The notes below the pieces were generated by a model. That model had not been told where the DNA came from. It saw only the letters and a list, made by a program, of their open reading frames with translations, and made no database searches. The position numbers and the translations under genes were made by a program. Of a stretch of 64,000 nucleotides of DNA, positions 19,714 to 26,927 are shown in pieces. Every line of letters begins with the position of its first letter. Within the stretch, counting starts at the first letter, position 1. Source of the stretch: Asanoa hainanensis (GTDB lineage Bacteria; Actinomycetota; Actinomycetes; Mycobacteriales; Micromonosporaceae); the NCBI RefSeq assembly GCF_900188485.1, contig NZ_FZPH01000005.1, positions 310,001-374,000 of the forward strand, written 5' to 3'.

Positions 19714-20577
19714 GTGTCGGTGCGAGGTCGGGGCGTCGTTGTCGGGATCGTCGCGCTGTTCCTGGTCGCGGCGTTCGGCGTCTGGCTGAGCAAGCAGGAC
19801 TTCAAGGCGCCCGCCATCACGCTGCCGGCCCCGTCCCGCGACTGCACGGTGCGCGCCGGTGACGACAGCCCGCCCGTCACCCTCGACGCCGCCCAGATGG
19901 CCAACGCGGCCACGATCACGGCGGTGGGCGTACGCCGGAAGATCCCCGAACGCGGCGTCGTCGTGGCCCTCGCCACGGCCCTGCAGGAGTCGAAGCTGGA
20001 GAACCTGCCCGGCGGTGACCGCGACTCGCTCGGCCTGTTCCAGCAACGGCCGAGCCAGGGCTGGGGCAAACCGGAGCAGATTCGCGACCCGCGCTACGCG
20101 GCGGGCAAGTTCTACTCGGGCCTCAAGAAGGTCCGCGGCTGGCAGGACATGCGGGTCACCGACGCGGCCCAGGCGGTGCAACGCTCGGCGTACCCGGAGG
20201 CCTACGAGAAGTGGTCAGACGAGGCCGGCGTGCTGGCCGCGGCGCTGCTCGGCCGGGCGACCGGCGCGGTCGCCTGCACGGTCCCCGGCGAGCCGCTGAT
20301 GCGGGGCGTGCTGGCCGCGACGTCGCTGACCAAGGTGCTCAACCTGGACTGGGGCACGGTCGAGACGGTGCCGGAGGGCGCCGGGTTCGCGGTGGCCGCC
20401 GCCGACGTGACCGCGGGCTGGCGCTACGCGCACTGGCTGGTCTCGCACGCCACCGACCACGGCGTGAAGACGGTCCGCTTCGCCGGCCTGGAATGGTCCG
20501 CCGACGGAGGCCGCTGGTCCAAGGTCGACGGCGCCGGCTCGACCCAGGTCCAGGCCGAGGTCTTCGCGGACGCCTGA
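19714..20577 (+). CDS. membrane-anchored lysozyme-like protein
   Basis: 287 residues from GTG 19714, with AGGAG seven nt upstream. A single N-terminal membrane segment (GVVVGIVALFLVAAFGVWL) anchors it, leaving the rest outside. The central part, with LATALQESKLENL, then GDRDSLGLFQQRPSQGWG and YAAGKFYSGL, is the lysozyme/transglycosylase-like fold common in actinobacterial secreted proteins; the Glu in QESKL is the candidate catalytic acid. A C-terminal domain (about 200-287) is unassigned. Homologues are sometimes mislabelled heavy-metal transporters. Likely peptidoglycan-acting, but activity is unproven. Confidence 0.75.
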   Translation: MSVRGRGVVVGIVALFLVAAFGVWLSKQDFKAPAITLPAPSRDCTVRAGDDSPPVTLDAAQMANAATITAVGVRRKIPERGVVVALATALQESKLENLPGGDRDSLGLFQQRPSQGWGKPEQIRDPRYAAGKFYSGLKKVRGWQDMRVTDAAQAVQRSAYPEAYEKWSDEAGVLAAALLGRATGAVACTVPGEPLMRGVLAATSLTKVLNLDWGTVETVPEGAGFAVAAADVTAGWRYAHWLVSHATDHGVKTVRFAGLEWSADGGRWSKVDGAGSTQVQAEVFADA

Positions 20578-20585
20578 TCGGCCGG

Positions 20586-21236
20586 TTACGGTTCGCCGTG
20601 GCGAGTGGCGTCTTCAAGCACCGCGTCACCCAGGCGCCGCAAATCGGCGAGATCCACCTCTAGACGCTCACGCTCCAAACGGATCGCTCTTATCCGCGAC
20701 TCCACGGCAAGCGCGGCGCCCTTCAAGTGGTGAAACTCCGCGTCGGCGTAGGCCAACCTGTCACGGCTGACGGCCATCAGTTGTCGTGCCGCTTCCGCTT
20801 TGGCGAGCGCGTCCTCGACCGCGGTCTCCGCAACCTCGCGCGTCATCGCCGCGGAGTCGGCCGCGCGCGACGCGGCTTCGGCTTCGGCTTCGCGAAGGTT
20901 AATTTCGAGGTCGGCCGAAAGCCGGGTCAGCTGGCCTTCCAACTGCTGCCTCCGCGCCGTTATCCGGTGCAGATCTTCGCGGCGGCGTTTCACAGGCTCC
21001 ATCAGTTGCGCACCGGTTATGTCGAAGACCATCGCTAGGACGACCGCCTCGTTGAGCCCAATCGGCCGCAAGCCATTCTCAACCTTCGCGACGGTTGTCT
21101 GATGCCAACGGAACCCGTACTCCACGGACAAGTGCGCGGCCAGCTCCTGCTGTGACCAGCCACGTTCGTTGCGCTTGATTCTGACCTGCTGGGCCAGCAT
21201 CGCCTCCGGCAAAGGCCGGTCGGCACCATCGGACAC
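20586..21236 (-). CDS. XRE-family HTH regulator with long coiled coil
   Basis: 216 residues from GTG 21236. An N-terminal XRE helix-turn-helix (IKRNERGWSQQELAAHL ... WHQTTVAKVENGLRPI) is followed by about 130 residues of charged, heptad-rich coiled coil (RRREDLHRITARRQQLEGQL onward), with no other domain. The base composition is less GC-rich than neighbouring genes and codon choice is more mixed, hinting at acquisition. It is divergent from a DUF3800-like gene, with an inverted repeat between them that could be its operator. Function beyond DNA binding is unknown. Confidence 0.8.
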   Translation of the reverse strand: MSDGADRPLPEAMLAQQVRIKRNERGWSQQELAAHLSVEYGFRWHQTTVAKVENGLRPIGLNEAVVLAMVFDITGAQLMEPVKRRREDLHRITARRQQLEGQLTRLSADLEINLREAEAEAASRAADSAAMTREVAETAVEDALAKAEAARQLMAVSRDRLAYADAEFHHLKGAALAVESRIRAIRLERERLEVDLADLRRLGDAVLEDATRHGEP

Positions 21237-21248
21237 AACAGCAATATA
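21236..21248 (-). promoter_or_regulatory. -10 element and probable leaderless start of the XRE gene
   Basis: On the minus strand TATATT lies at 21248-21243, with six nt between it and the GTG start codon at 21236. Transcription would begin at or next to the start codon, giving a leaderless message, a common arrangement in actinobacteria. No convincing -35 is visible and there is no Shine-Dalgarno sequence. Confidence 0.4.
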
Positions 21249-21266
21249 CCGATTGAGAATCCCGCA

Positions 21267-21298
21267 CCAAAGTAAACGCGAGGGCTACTTCACTTTGG
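21267..21298. promoter_or_regulatory. inverted repeat, possible operator of the divergent XRE/DUF3800 pair
   Basis: CCAAAGT (21267-21273) and ACTTTGG (21292-21298) are perfect inverted 7-mers; AAGTA (21270) and TACTT (21286) form an overlapping inner pair. The site is in the divergent intergenic region and overlaps the expected -35 area of the XRE gene. Binding by the XRE protein is an inference. Confidence 0.4.
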
Positions 21299-21412
21299 AG
21301 TGACTAACCGTCATTGGGTTGCGATCTTCCCATCGTTCCATGGAAGGGTCGCGGTCGTCGGTGCCATGTCCGCCCGATCTGAGCTAACGGCCCTCAGCAA
21401 GGCGGTGCACCC

Positions 21413-21997
21413 GTGGCCTTCTCGTCCTGGATTGACGAGTCGATGCGCTACCGACGTGACGGCGCCGCGATCTACTTCCTAGCGGCGGCGATCATCGCCG
21501 ACACTGACGTAAATTCCATTCGCGAAGACGTTCGGATGTTGGCGGGCACGCGACGCCCACGGGTGCATTGGCGCGACGCCGACGATTCCGAACGACGCAA
21601 GCTCGTCCATTCCGTCGGCTCGCTCGATGCCATCCACGTTGTCGTAGTCGGAACTCGACTCGAGCGGATCCGACAGGAACGCGGACGCAGGCATTGCCTG
21701 CGCCGCCTCCTATGGGAGATCGACAGCCTCGGCGTGACTCGAACCATGATCGAGTCAAGGACGGCGGCGCAAGATCGAGCAGATCTCGCAGCGGTGGCCG
21801 CGTGGCGCTCCCGGGGCGAGCTTCCGGCGACGCTAAGGGTCGACTTCGGGCGCGCGTACGGCCCGAACGGCGAACCCTTGTTGTGGTTGCCAGACATCAT
21901 GGCCGGCGCCGTCAGCGCCGCGCGAGGCGACAAGAACCCGCAGTTTCTGGCCCCGTTGCGGCGCGTGGTAACCGAGCACGTCATCGAGCTGGCCTAA
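21413..21997 (+). CDS. DUF3800-like protein of unknown function
   Basis: 194 residues from GTG 21413, with AAGGCGG seven nt upstream. It opens FSSWIDESMR and continues IYFLAAAII; later come PRVHWRDADDSERRKL and LLWLPDIMAGAV. This order (IDES near the N-terminus, an H..D/DxxxR block, and a late P-D/A-D-I-x-A-G-A segment) recalls DUF3800 proteins, which are found scattered in accessory regions. The assignment is by pattern memory and moderate. Acidic residues in IDES and LPDIMAG could form a metal site. Composition is lower in GC than the surroundings. A terminator hairpin follows. Confidence 0.65.
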   Translation: MAFSSWIDESMRYRRDGAAIYFLAAAIIADTDVNSIREDVRMLAGTRRPRVHWRDADDSERRKLVHSVGSLDAIHVVVVGTRLERIRQERGRRHCLRRLLWEIDSLGVTRTMIESRTAAQDRADLAAVAAWRSRGELPATLRVDFGRAYGPNGEPLLWLPDIMAGAVSAARGDKNPQFLAPLRRVVTEHVIELA

Positions 21998-22019
21998 CCG
22001 ACGAGACCTAAAACGCGCC

Positions 22020-22057
22020 GAGCCGAGGCCCCGGTCTGCCCCGGGAATCCTCGGCTC
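22020..22057 (+). terminator. terminator hairpin after the DUF3800-like gene
   Basis: GAGCCGAGG (22020-22028) pairs perfectly with CCTCGGCTC (22049-22057), with an inner CCCCGG/CCGGG pair in the loop. It starts 23 nt after the stop codon. The rest of 21998-22463 holds no gene; it contains a possible promoter (TATCAT at 22251) and a leader hairpin for the dioxygenase. Confidence 0.65.
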
Positions 22058-22229
22058 CACTTCCGACCCGTCCGCAGACGAGCCAGCACAACTAACTCCC
22101 GCGATAGTACCCGATTGGTACACCTGCGCGTAAGCGTCCGGGCACTCGTCGCGTACACCCGGGTAGCCGCAACTCTCACGACGTGCGAACTGAGTCCAAT
22201 CTCACTTTCCGTACGATCTTGCGCCCTTT

Positions 22230-22256
22230 TTGCTGGCATTTAGGGTGACCTATCAT
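22230..22256 (+). promoter_or_regulatory. candidate promoter of the dioxygenase gene
   Basis: TATCAT at 22251-22256 resembles a -10, with TTGCTG at 22230 (15-nt spacing) or TTTTGC at 22227 (18-nt spacing) as -35. This would give a leader of about 200 nt before the dioxygenase start at 22464. The call rests on motif resemblance only. Confidence 0.3.
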
Positions 22257-22368
22257 CGCCCGTCGTGATGGCGCCCCTCCGGATCGTGCGGATCCTCCGA
22301 ACGCAGCGGATTCTCAGCCGGAAGAAGTGTTTTCGGGATGACAAGTGGCTCTAGCATCGCCGGATGTG

Positions 22369-22392
22369 CGCGAAATCCCCTCGGATTTTGCG
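22369..22392 (+). promoter_or_regulatory. inverted repeat in the dioxygenase leader
   Basis: CGCGAAATCC (22369-22378) and GGATTTTGCG (22383-22392) pair at nine of ten positions around a CCTC loop. It lies about 70 nt before the start codon of the dioxygenase. It could be an operator or an RNA hairpin. Confidence 0.35.
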
Positions 22393-22463
22393 TTATCCGG
22401 GGCCGAGCATGGCCCGAACGACGGTCGAGTGACGGCCCAGGCGACGTCACGAGGAGGAATCAC

Positions 22464-23366
22464 GTGTTCGACTACGGAGGCCGCACCGGCTATGAGCCGA
22501 TCAGCGAGGTCGACCGCAAGGAGTTCCACGAGCAGGGCTTCATGCTCCTGCGCAACGTCCTGACCGAGGACCACCGGGCCGCGCTCGAAGAGGCGGTCGA
22601 CCGGGTGTACGCCGAGGAGAAGGCGGCCGGCAACACCACGAAGGACGGCACCCTTCACCTGCTCGGCTTCCTCGACCGCGACGAGCTGTTCGGCGAGCTG
22701 CTGACCCACCCGGTCGCGTTCCCGTACATGTGGGGTCTCGCGGGCTGGAACATCTACACGCACCACAACCACCTCGACGTCACCCCGCCGGCCCTCGAGC
22801 CGGAGAAGCCGTACTGGGGCTGGCACCAGGACGGGTACCGCCAGAACTCCGACCCGGAGACGATGGACCCGAACCTGCCGCGCCCGATGTTCTCGCTGAA
22901 GGTGGCGTACGTCCTCTCGGACCTCTCGGAGAACGGCCGCGGCGCGACCAAGGTCATCCCGGGCAGCCACCTGTGGAACTCCCTGCCGCGCCCGGCCGAC
23001 CTGACGGTGCAGAACCCGGACCCCGAGGGCACCGTCGAGATCACCGCGAACCCCGGCGACGCGTTCATCTTCGACCGCCGCCAGTGGCACTCGCGCTCGA
23101 CGAACCTGTCGACCATCACGCGCAAGATGCTGTTCGTCGGCTACACGTACCGGTGGATCCGCCCGCTCGACGAACTGCACCCGGACCTGGCGTCGCAGTG
23201 GTGGCAGAACCGCACGCCGGTGCAGCGCCAGCTGCTGGGCGAGGGCACCCACACGGCGAACTACTGGGGCATCAACTGGGACGGCTACATCGACGACGAG
23301 ATCCCGCTCCGCAAGGAGCTGAAGACCCGGGGTCTGCTCGACCGCAACATCCCGTGGCTCCGATAA
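22464..23366 (+). CDS. PhyH-family Fe(II)/2-oxoglutarate dioxygenase
   Basis: 300 residues from GTG 22464, with a near-ideal GAGGAGG seven nt upstream. The double-stranded beta-helix iron ligands are visible as HxD in WHQDGYR and the distal His in RRQWHSRS, followed by an Arg for 2-oxoglutarate. The opening YEPISEVDRKEFHEQGFMLLRNVL is typical of phytanoyl-CoA hydroxylase relatives. It would hydroxylate a small molecule in the cytoplasm; the substrate is unknown. Strong codon bias and ribosome-binding site, plus a textbook terminator, suggest high expression as a single-gene unit. Confidence 0.9.
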   Translation: MFDYGGRTGYEPISEVDRKEFHEQGFMLLRNVLTEDHRAALEEAVDRVYAEEKAAGNTTKDGTLHLLGFLDRDELFGELLTHPVAFPYMWGLAGWNIYTHHNHLDVTPPALEPEKPYWGWHQDGYRQNSDPETMDPNLPRPMFSLKVAYVLSDLSENGRGATKVIPGSHLWNSLPRPADLTVQNPDPEGTVEITANPGDAFIFDRRQWHSRSTNLSTITRKMLFVGYTYRWIRPLDELHPDLASQWWQNRTPVQRQLLGEGTHTANYWGINWDGYIDDEIPLRKELKTRGLLDRNIPWLR

Positions 23367-23384
23367 GCCGTTAGCAACATCAAG

Positions 23385-23423
23385 CTGGCCTGGGTCCGTA
23401 CGGACCCGGGCCAGTTGTTTTTT
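23385..23423 (+). terminator. strong intrinsic terminator of the dioxygenase gene
   Basis: CTGGCC, GGGTCCG and their complements form an almost perfect stem from 23385 to 23414 (arms meet at GTAC), followed by TTGTTTTTT at 23415-23423. This is the only hairpin in the window with a full T-tract. Confidence 0.92.
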
Positions 23424-23442
23424 GTCGCAACCCGTGGCCGTA

Positions 23443-23583
23443 GGGGCGGGTCCCGTTGTCGGGCGTAGCCCACAAATCAGGATCTCCGGGCGGTGACAAG
23501 GTGGAGCGCCCCACGGACGAACGACCTTGTCACCGCCCGGAGATCCTGATGCCCTTGCGAAGCCCGACAACGGGACCCGCCCC
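23443..23583. repeat. large two-stage palindromic element
   Basis: The outer arms are perfect 22-mers: 23443-23464 (begins GGGGCGGGTCCCG) and 23562-23583. The inner arms are perfect 27-mers: 23476-23502 (begins ATCAGGATCTCC) and 23524-23550. Equal 11-nt unpaired segments (23465-23475 and 23551-23561) separate the two stems, and the apical loop is 21 nt. It lies between the dioxygenase terminator and the end of the convergent MOSC gene. It encodes no credible protein. It could be a MITE-like palindromic repeat or a structured RNA. Confidence 0.85.
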
Positions 23584-23591
23584 TCCCCCTG

Positions 23592-23631
23592 GGTCCCCGC
23601 AGCTCGGGCGGGGACCGGGGCGAAGCCCCGG
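23592..23631. terminator. paired GC hairpins, probable terminator of the MOSC gene
   Basis: GGTCCCCGC (23592-23600) pairs with GCGGGGACC (23608-23616); overlapping this, CCGGGGC-GAA-GCCCCGG (23615-23631) forms a second compact hairpin. Read on the minus strand they begin 13 nt after the MOSC stop codon. Confidence 0.55.
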
Positions 23632-23643
23632 AAACCCGACCAG

Positions 23644-24285
23644 CTAGCTCCGAGCCCGGACGCGACGCCGGATCTTGGCGAGCAGCGGCTCCGGGATGTC
23701 GGTGGCCGCCAGCAGGCTCGGGAGCAGCTCTGGCTGCCCGTTGAAGGCGCGGAACATCCGGCCGATGGTGACGTCGTGGTCGGGGCGGTGGATGACCTCG
23801 ATGGTGTCGTCCGCGCCGATCTGGCCGGGTGTCACCACACGGAAGTAGGCGCCGGGGGCGGCGTGGTTTGTGAAGCGCTTGATGAGGTCAGGCACGCCCC
23901 AGAAGCCGGCGAAGGTCTTGCAGGGCTCCCGGGGTTTGGTCACCTGGACGATCGCGGACCCGATCGCCCACCGCTCACCGACCAACGCGTCAGTGACGTC
24001 CACACCTTCGGTGGTGAGGTTCTCCCCGAACGCACCGGCCCACAACTCCCGCCCGAGCTCGTCGGCCCACCACCGAGCATCCTCGACGGCGTAGGCGTAA
24101 ACGGCCTGGTCCGGACTCCCATGCACCCGGCGGTTGCCGATGTAATCACCGTCGACACCAGCATCCGACACGGTGACTCGGTCGATGGTCGGCTGCTTGT
24201 CGATGCCGGTCTGACCACCGGGTCCGTCGGCATAGCCGGTGATCTTCCGGCTGCCGGTGTTGACCGAGAGAACGCGCCCTGTCAT
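23644..24285 (-). CDS. MOSC-domain protein (YiiM-like)
   Basis: 213 residues. It has the MOSC beta-barrel layout with GVDGDYIGNRRVHGSPDQAVYAY, then FGENLTTEGVDVTDALVGERW and the conserved cysteine in KPREPCKTF. MOSC proteins bind the molybdenum cofactor or carry sulfur; YiiM-like members reduce N-hydroxylated compounds with partner reductases. No partner is nearby. Start is ATG 24285. Confidence 0.9.
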   Translation of the reverse strand: MTGRVLSVNTGSRKITGYADGPGGQTGIDKQPTIDRVTVSDAGVDGDYIGNRRVHGSPDQAVYAYAVEDARWWADELGRELWAGAFGENLTTEGVDVTDALVGERWAIGSAIVQVTKPREPCKTFAGFWGVPDLIKRFTNHAAPGAYFRVVTPGQIGADDTIEVIHRPDHDVTIGRMFRAFNGQPELLPSLLAATDIPEPLLAKIRRRVRARS

Positions 24286-24359
24286 GGCCCAACGCTACGT
24301 TGCCCCACCACGCACCCGCCGCCCGCCGCCACCGCCTACCGGAGACGGTGATCGCAACA

Positions 24360-24421
24360 AGATCTAGGTAAACGATTGCTGCCCTAACGGCTGCCCTAAC
24401 GACGCTCGTTTCCCTAGATCT
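24360..24421. repeat. inverted repeat enclosing a direct repeat
   Basis: AGATCTAGGTAAACGA (24360-24375) and TCGTTTCCCTAGATCT (24406-24421) are inverted with 15 of 16 matches. Between them GCTGCCCTAACG occurs twice in tandem (24378-24401). A separate perfect 14-bp palindrome, CGTGGCGCGCCACG, follows at 24434-24447. All lie upstream of the MOSC gene. The 24286-24615 gap has no gene; it also holds two GCGGTTAGT direct repeats (24512 and 24538). Confidence 0.75.
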
Positions 24422-24615
24422 GCTGGGCCACGGCGTGGCGCGCCACGACACGCCGCGCGCTATGAGCGGGTGCGGGGAGGCCGACGCGTCGCCTCCGCCG
24501 GCCACGCCCGTGCGGTTAGTAAGCGCTCACCACCCGGGCGGTTAGTGAAGGGTCGTCGAAGGACGCCACCCACGGGCGAAGGCACGTCGAACGGCGCCTG
24601 AACGCGCTTCGGACG

Positions 24616-24902
24616 GCGCTGGGCTCGGTCGGCGGGCCGGCCGGCAACGGCCGCGTCGCCTCAGACTCGGCGCCGGGCGGCGGAGACGCCGCGAGGGCCG
24701 GACCGCGTTGTCGCGGCCGACCCTCGGCGAAGAATTCGGCGGTGCTCAGGCAGCGGTCGCGCTGGGCTCGGTCGGCGGGGCCGGCCGGCAACGGCCGCGT
24801 CGCCTCAGACCCGGCGCCCGGCGGCGGAGACGCCGCGAGGGCCGGACCGCGTCGTCGCGGCCGACCCTCGGCGAAGAATTCGGCGGTGCTCAGGCAGCGG
24901 TC
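24616..24902. repeat. 143/144-bp tandem duplication including the rpsT 3' end
   Basis: Copy A (24616-24758) and copy B (24759-24902) differ at only a few bases (an extra G and three or so substitutions). Copy B contains the last four codons and stop of rpsT; copy A therefore carries a detached copy of the rpsT end (GGTGCTCAGGCAGCGGTC). The junctions share GCGCTGG, consistent with duplication by replication slippage or short-homology recombination. GC-rich stems inside each copy may act as rpsT terminators. Confidence 0.85.
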
Positions 24903-25156
24903 GCGCTGGCCTTCTTGGCGATGGCCGACTTGCGGTTGGCCGCCTGGTTCTTGTGGATGACGCCCTTGCTGACGGCCTTGTCCAGCTTGCGCGACGCGTC
25001 ACGCATCAGCACGGCGGCCTTCTCGGTGTCGCCGGCCGCGGTCGCCTCGTGGAACTTGCGGATCGCGGTCTTCAGCGACGACTTGACCGACTTGTTACGC
25101 AGACGGCGCTTCTCGTTCTGCCGGTTGCGCTTGATCTGGGACTTGATGTTCGCCAC
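24890..25156 (-). CDS. rpsT: 30S ribosomal protein S20
   Basis: 88 residues from GTG 25156 ([22 protein letters not shown]). Basic, helical, and with the classic S20 ending [12 protein letters not shown]20 is a primary 16S rRNA-binding protein. The gene stands alone; its last codons and downstream 140 bp are tandemly duplicated. A 124-nt gap separates it from the MerR-HEAT gene on the same strand. Confidence 0.97.
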   Translation of the reverse strand: MANIKSQIKRNRQNEKRRLRNKSVKSSLKTAIRKFHEATAAGDTEKAAVLMRDASRKLDKAVSKGVIHKNQAANRKSAIAKKASATAA

Positions 25157-25280
25157 GCGACAGCCTCGTCCTGCTCTTCGTTGGTTGAATGGGGCGCAGG
25201 CGAACCGTCGCCACACGCGAAAAACCAGATTACCAGGAACCCATTGACAGGCCAAAACCCACCCGGCCGTCCAAGATCCA

Positions 25281-26273
25281 TCAGGCCGCGCTGCGCAGCC
25301 CGAGCGTATACGTCGCGGTGGCCGCGATCACCCGGTCAGCGTCGTGCGACAGCTCTTCGAGGGCGCGTGCCGCCGCACTCCCGGGGATGTCCGCGAGCGC
25401 CTGCGTCAGCCGGCGACGGGCGCCTAGGTCGACACAGGCGAGAGCAACGACCAGGTCGGCCGCGATCTGGTCCGCCAGGGCGGGCTCGGCCGCCAGCACA
25501 CTGAGCGCGTCCGCCGCGTCCGCATCACGCCGTTCATCGACGATCATCTCGATGAGCGGCGTGATCGCGGTCGCCACGCCACGGTTTCCGAGTGCCAGGG
25601 CGGCGTGCGTCCGGATCACGGGGTCGTCGTGCGCCAGCGCTCCGCGCAGCACGTCCGTCGCGGCGTCGCCGGGGAACTCGGCGACGCACCGGACAGCGCG
25701 TTCGCGTACCTCCGGCGCTGGTGCTTCCAGGCCCTCCGCCAGGAGGGCAAGCCCGCCGTCTCCCGAACGCGCCAGCGCCCAGCGGAGGGCGCCGGCGACA
25801 TTGGGGTCCGTCTCGCTCAGCGCCGCTTCGACCAGGGCCGCCACCGGCACCTCTTCGTCCGAGGTGAGCGCCGCCCGCTGGCGCCGCGCGGCGCTGTCGG
25901 ACCCCAGTTCCTGCAGGAGGGCGACGGTCTGGAGGACGTCGGTCCAGTCGGCGGGTTCCGCCTCACCAATCCGGCGCAGCCGGGTCAGCAACGCCGTCTG
26001 CGCCGCGATCCGTTCCCGGGTCCGGCGGACCAGGCCGTCGACCAGGCCGGCCGGCGTGAAGCCGGGATCGTCGAGCGCACGCGCGACGTCCCGCAACGAC
26101 AGCCCCAGTGACCGCAGGCTCTCGACGTGGAAGATCCGGCGGATGTCGGCGGCGGAGTACTCCCGATAGCCGGCATCTGTCCGCCCCGTCGGCCGCACCA
26201 GCCCGAGCGAGTCGTAATGCCTGAGCATGCGGGCGCTCACCCCGGACCGTCGCGCCACGTCGCCGATCAACAC
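25281..26273 (-). CDS. MerR-family regulator fused to HEAT repeats
   Basis: 330 residues from GTG 26273. The N-terminal MerR winged helix ([26 protein letters not shown]) and helical linker cover residues 1-110. Residues about 150-330 are HEAT/armadillo-like repeats (for example [26 protein letters not shown] and [17 protein letters not shown]). No cysteine-rich metal site is present, so the HEAT part may bind a protein. It starts 4 nt after the stop of an all-HEAT gene, so the pair is cotranscribed. The pairing suggests that the HEAT partner modulates the regulator. Confidence 0.85.
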   Translation of the reverse strand: MLIGDVARRSGVSARMLRHYDSLGLVRPTGRTDAGYREYSAADIRRIFHVESLRSLGLSLRDVARALDDPGFTPAGLVDGLVRRTRERIAAQTALLTRLRRIGEAEPADWTDVLQTVALLQELGSDSAARRQRAALTSDEEVPVAALVEAALSETDPNVAGALRWALARSGDGGLALLAEGLEAPAPEVRERAVRCVAEFPGDAATDVLRGALAHDDPVIRTHAALALGNRGVATAITPLIEMIVDERRDADAADALSVLAAEPALADQIAADLVVALACVDLGARRRLTQALADIPGSAAARALEELSHDADRVIAATATYTLGLRSAA

Positions 26274-26276
26274 CGC

Positions 26277-26927
26277 CTAAGTCCCCTTTCCGCCCAATGC
26301 CACGATCCGCTTCGCCTCCTCGATCGCCAACTCGAACCCGGCGTCGGGGTCGAGCGCCAGCCGTTCGGTGGCGATCGCGTGCGCACGCACCACGGGGTCC
26401 GCGGCCGCCGTGGCGGCCCGCACGATCGGCATGACCACCTCACCGAGCGCGACCAATGCCCGGCTGAGGCTCCACCGGAGGTCCTTGCCCCCACGGCCGA
26501 GCTGCGTGGCCAGCACCCGGCCCAACTCGGCCCGCGCGTCGTCGGGCGCGAGCACCACGGCCGCCCGCCACGCGCTCCGCGCCACCTCGTCGTCGGCGTC
26601 GGTGAGCAGCTCTCGGGTGATCGCCGGCCAGGCCCGCCGGTCCCCGATCTTCGACAGGGTGTGCAGAGCCTGGCTCCGCGCCTGCGGCCGCTGCGACCGG
26701 AGCTCACCGACGAGCCTGGGCACGGTCACCCCCGGTGCGTGCCGGATCAACGCCCAGGTGAGCATCTCGCGGACGGAGAACTCGGGCTCGACCGCGCACC
26801 GCTCGACCAGATCGTCGACGAGCCCCGGGTCCGGCGCCGTCCCCACGGCCATCGCCGCCCGCACCCGCACCGACGGATCGCGGTGCGCCATGGCACGGCG
26901 CGCCCGCGTCGCCTCTGTCTCTTCCAT
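26277..26927 (-). CDS. HEAT-repeat protein
   Basis: 216 residues from ATG 26927; GAGGAGG lies nine nt upstream. The whole protein consists of HEAT-like helical pairs (DPSVRVRAAMAVGTAP, VPRLVGELRSQRPQARSQALHTLSKIGD, DDEVARSAWRAAVVLAP, ADPVVRAHAIATERL). No catalytic motif is seen. It immediately precedes the MerR-HEAT regulator and probably forms a regulatory complex with it or controls its access to DNA; this is inference. Confidence 0.8.
   Translation of the reverse strand: MEETEATRARRAMAHRDPSVRVRAAMAVGTAPDPGLVDDLVERCAVEPEFSVREMLTWALIRHAPGVTVPRLVGELRSQRPQARSQALHTLSKIGDRRAWPAITRELLTDADDEVARSAWRAAVVLAPDDARAELGRVLATQLGRGGKDLRWSLSRALVALGEVVMPIVRAATAAADPVVRAHAIATERLALDPDAGFELAIEEAKRIVALGGKGT

Noticed and set aside
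22314-23570. 418-codon minus-strand frame opposite the dioxygenase
   Set aside because: Shadow frame; its N-terminus is simply the reverse reading of the palindromic element.
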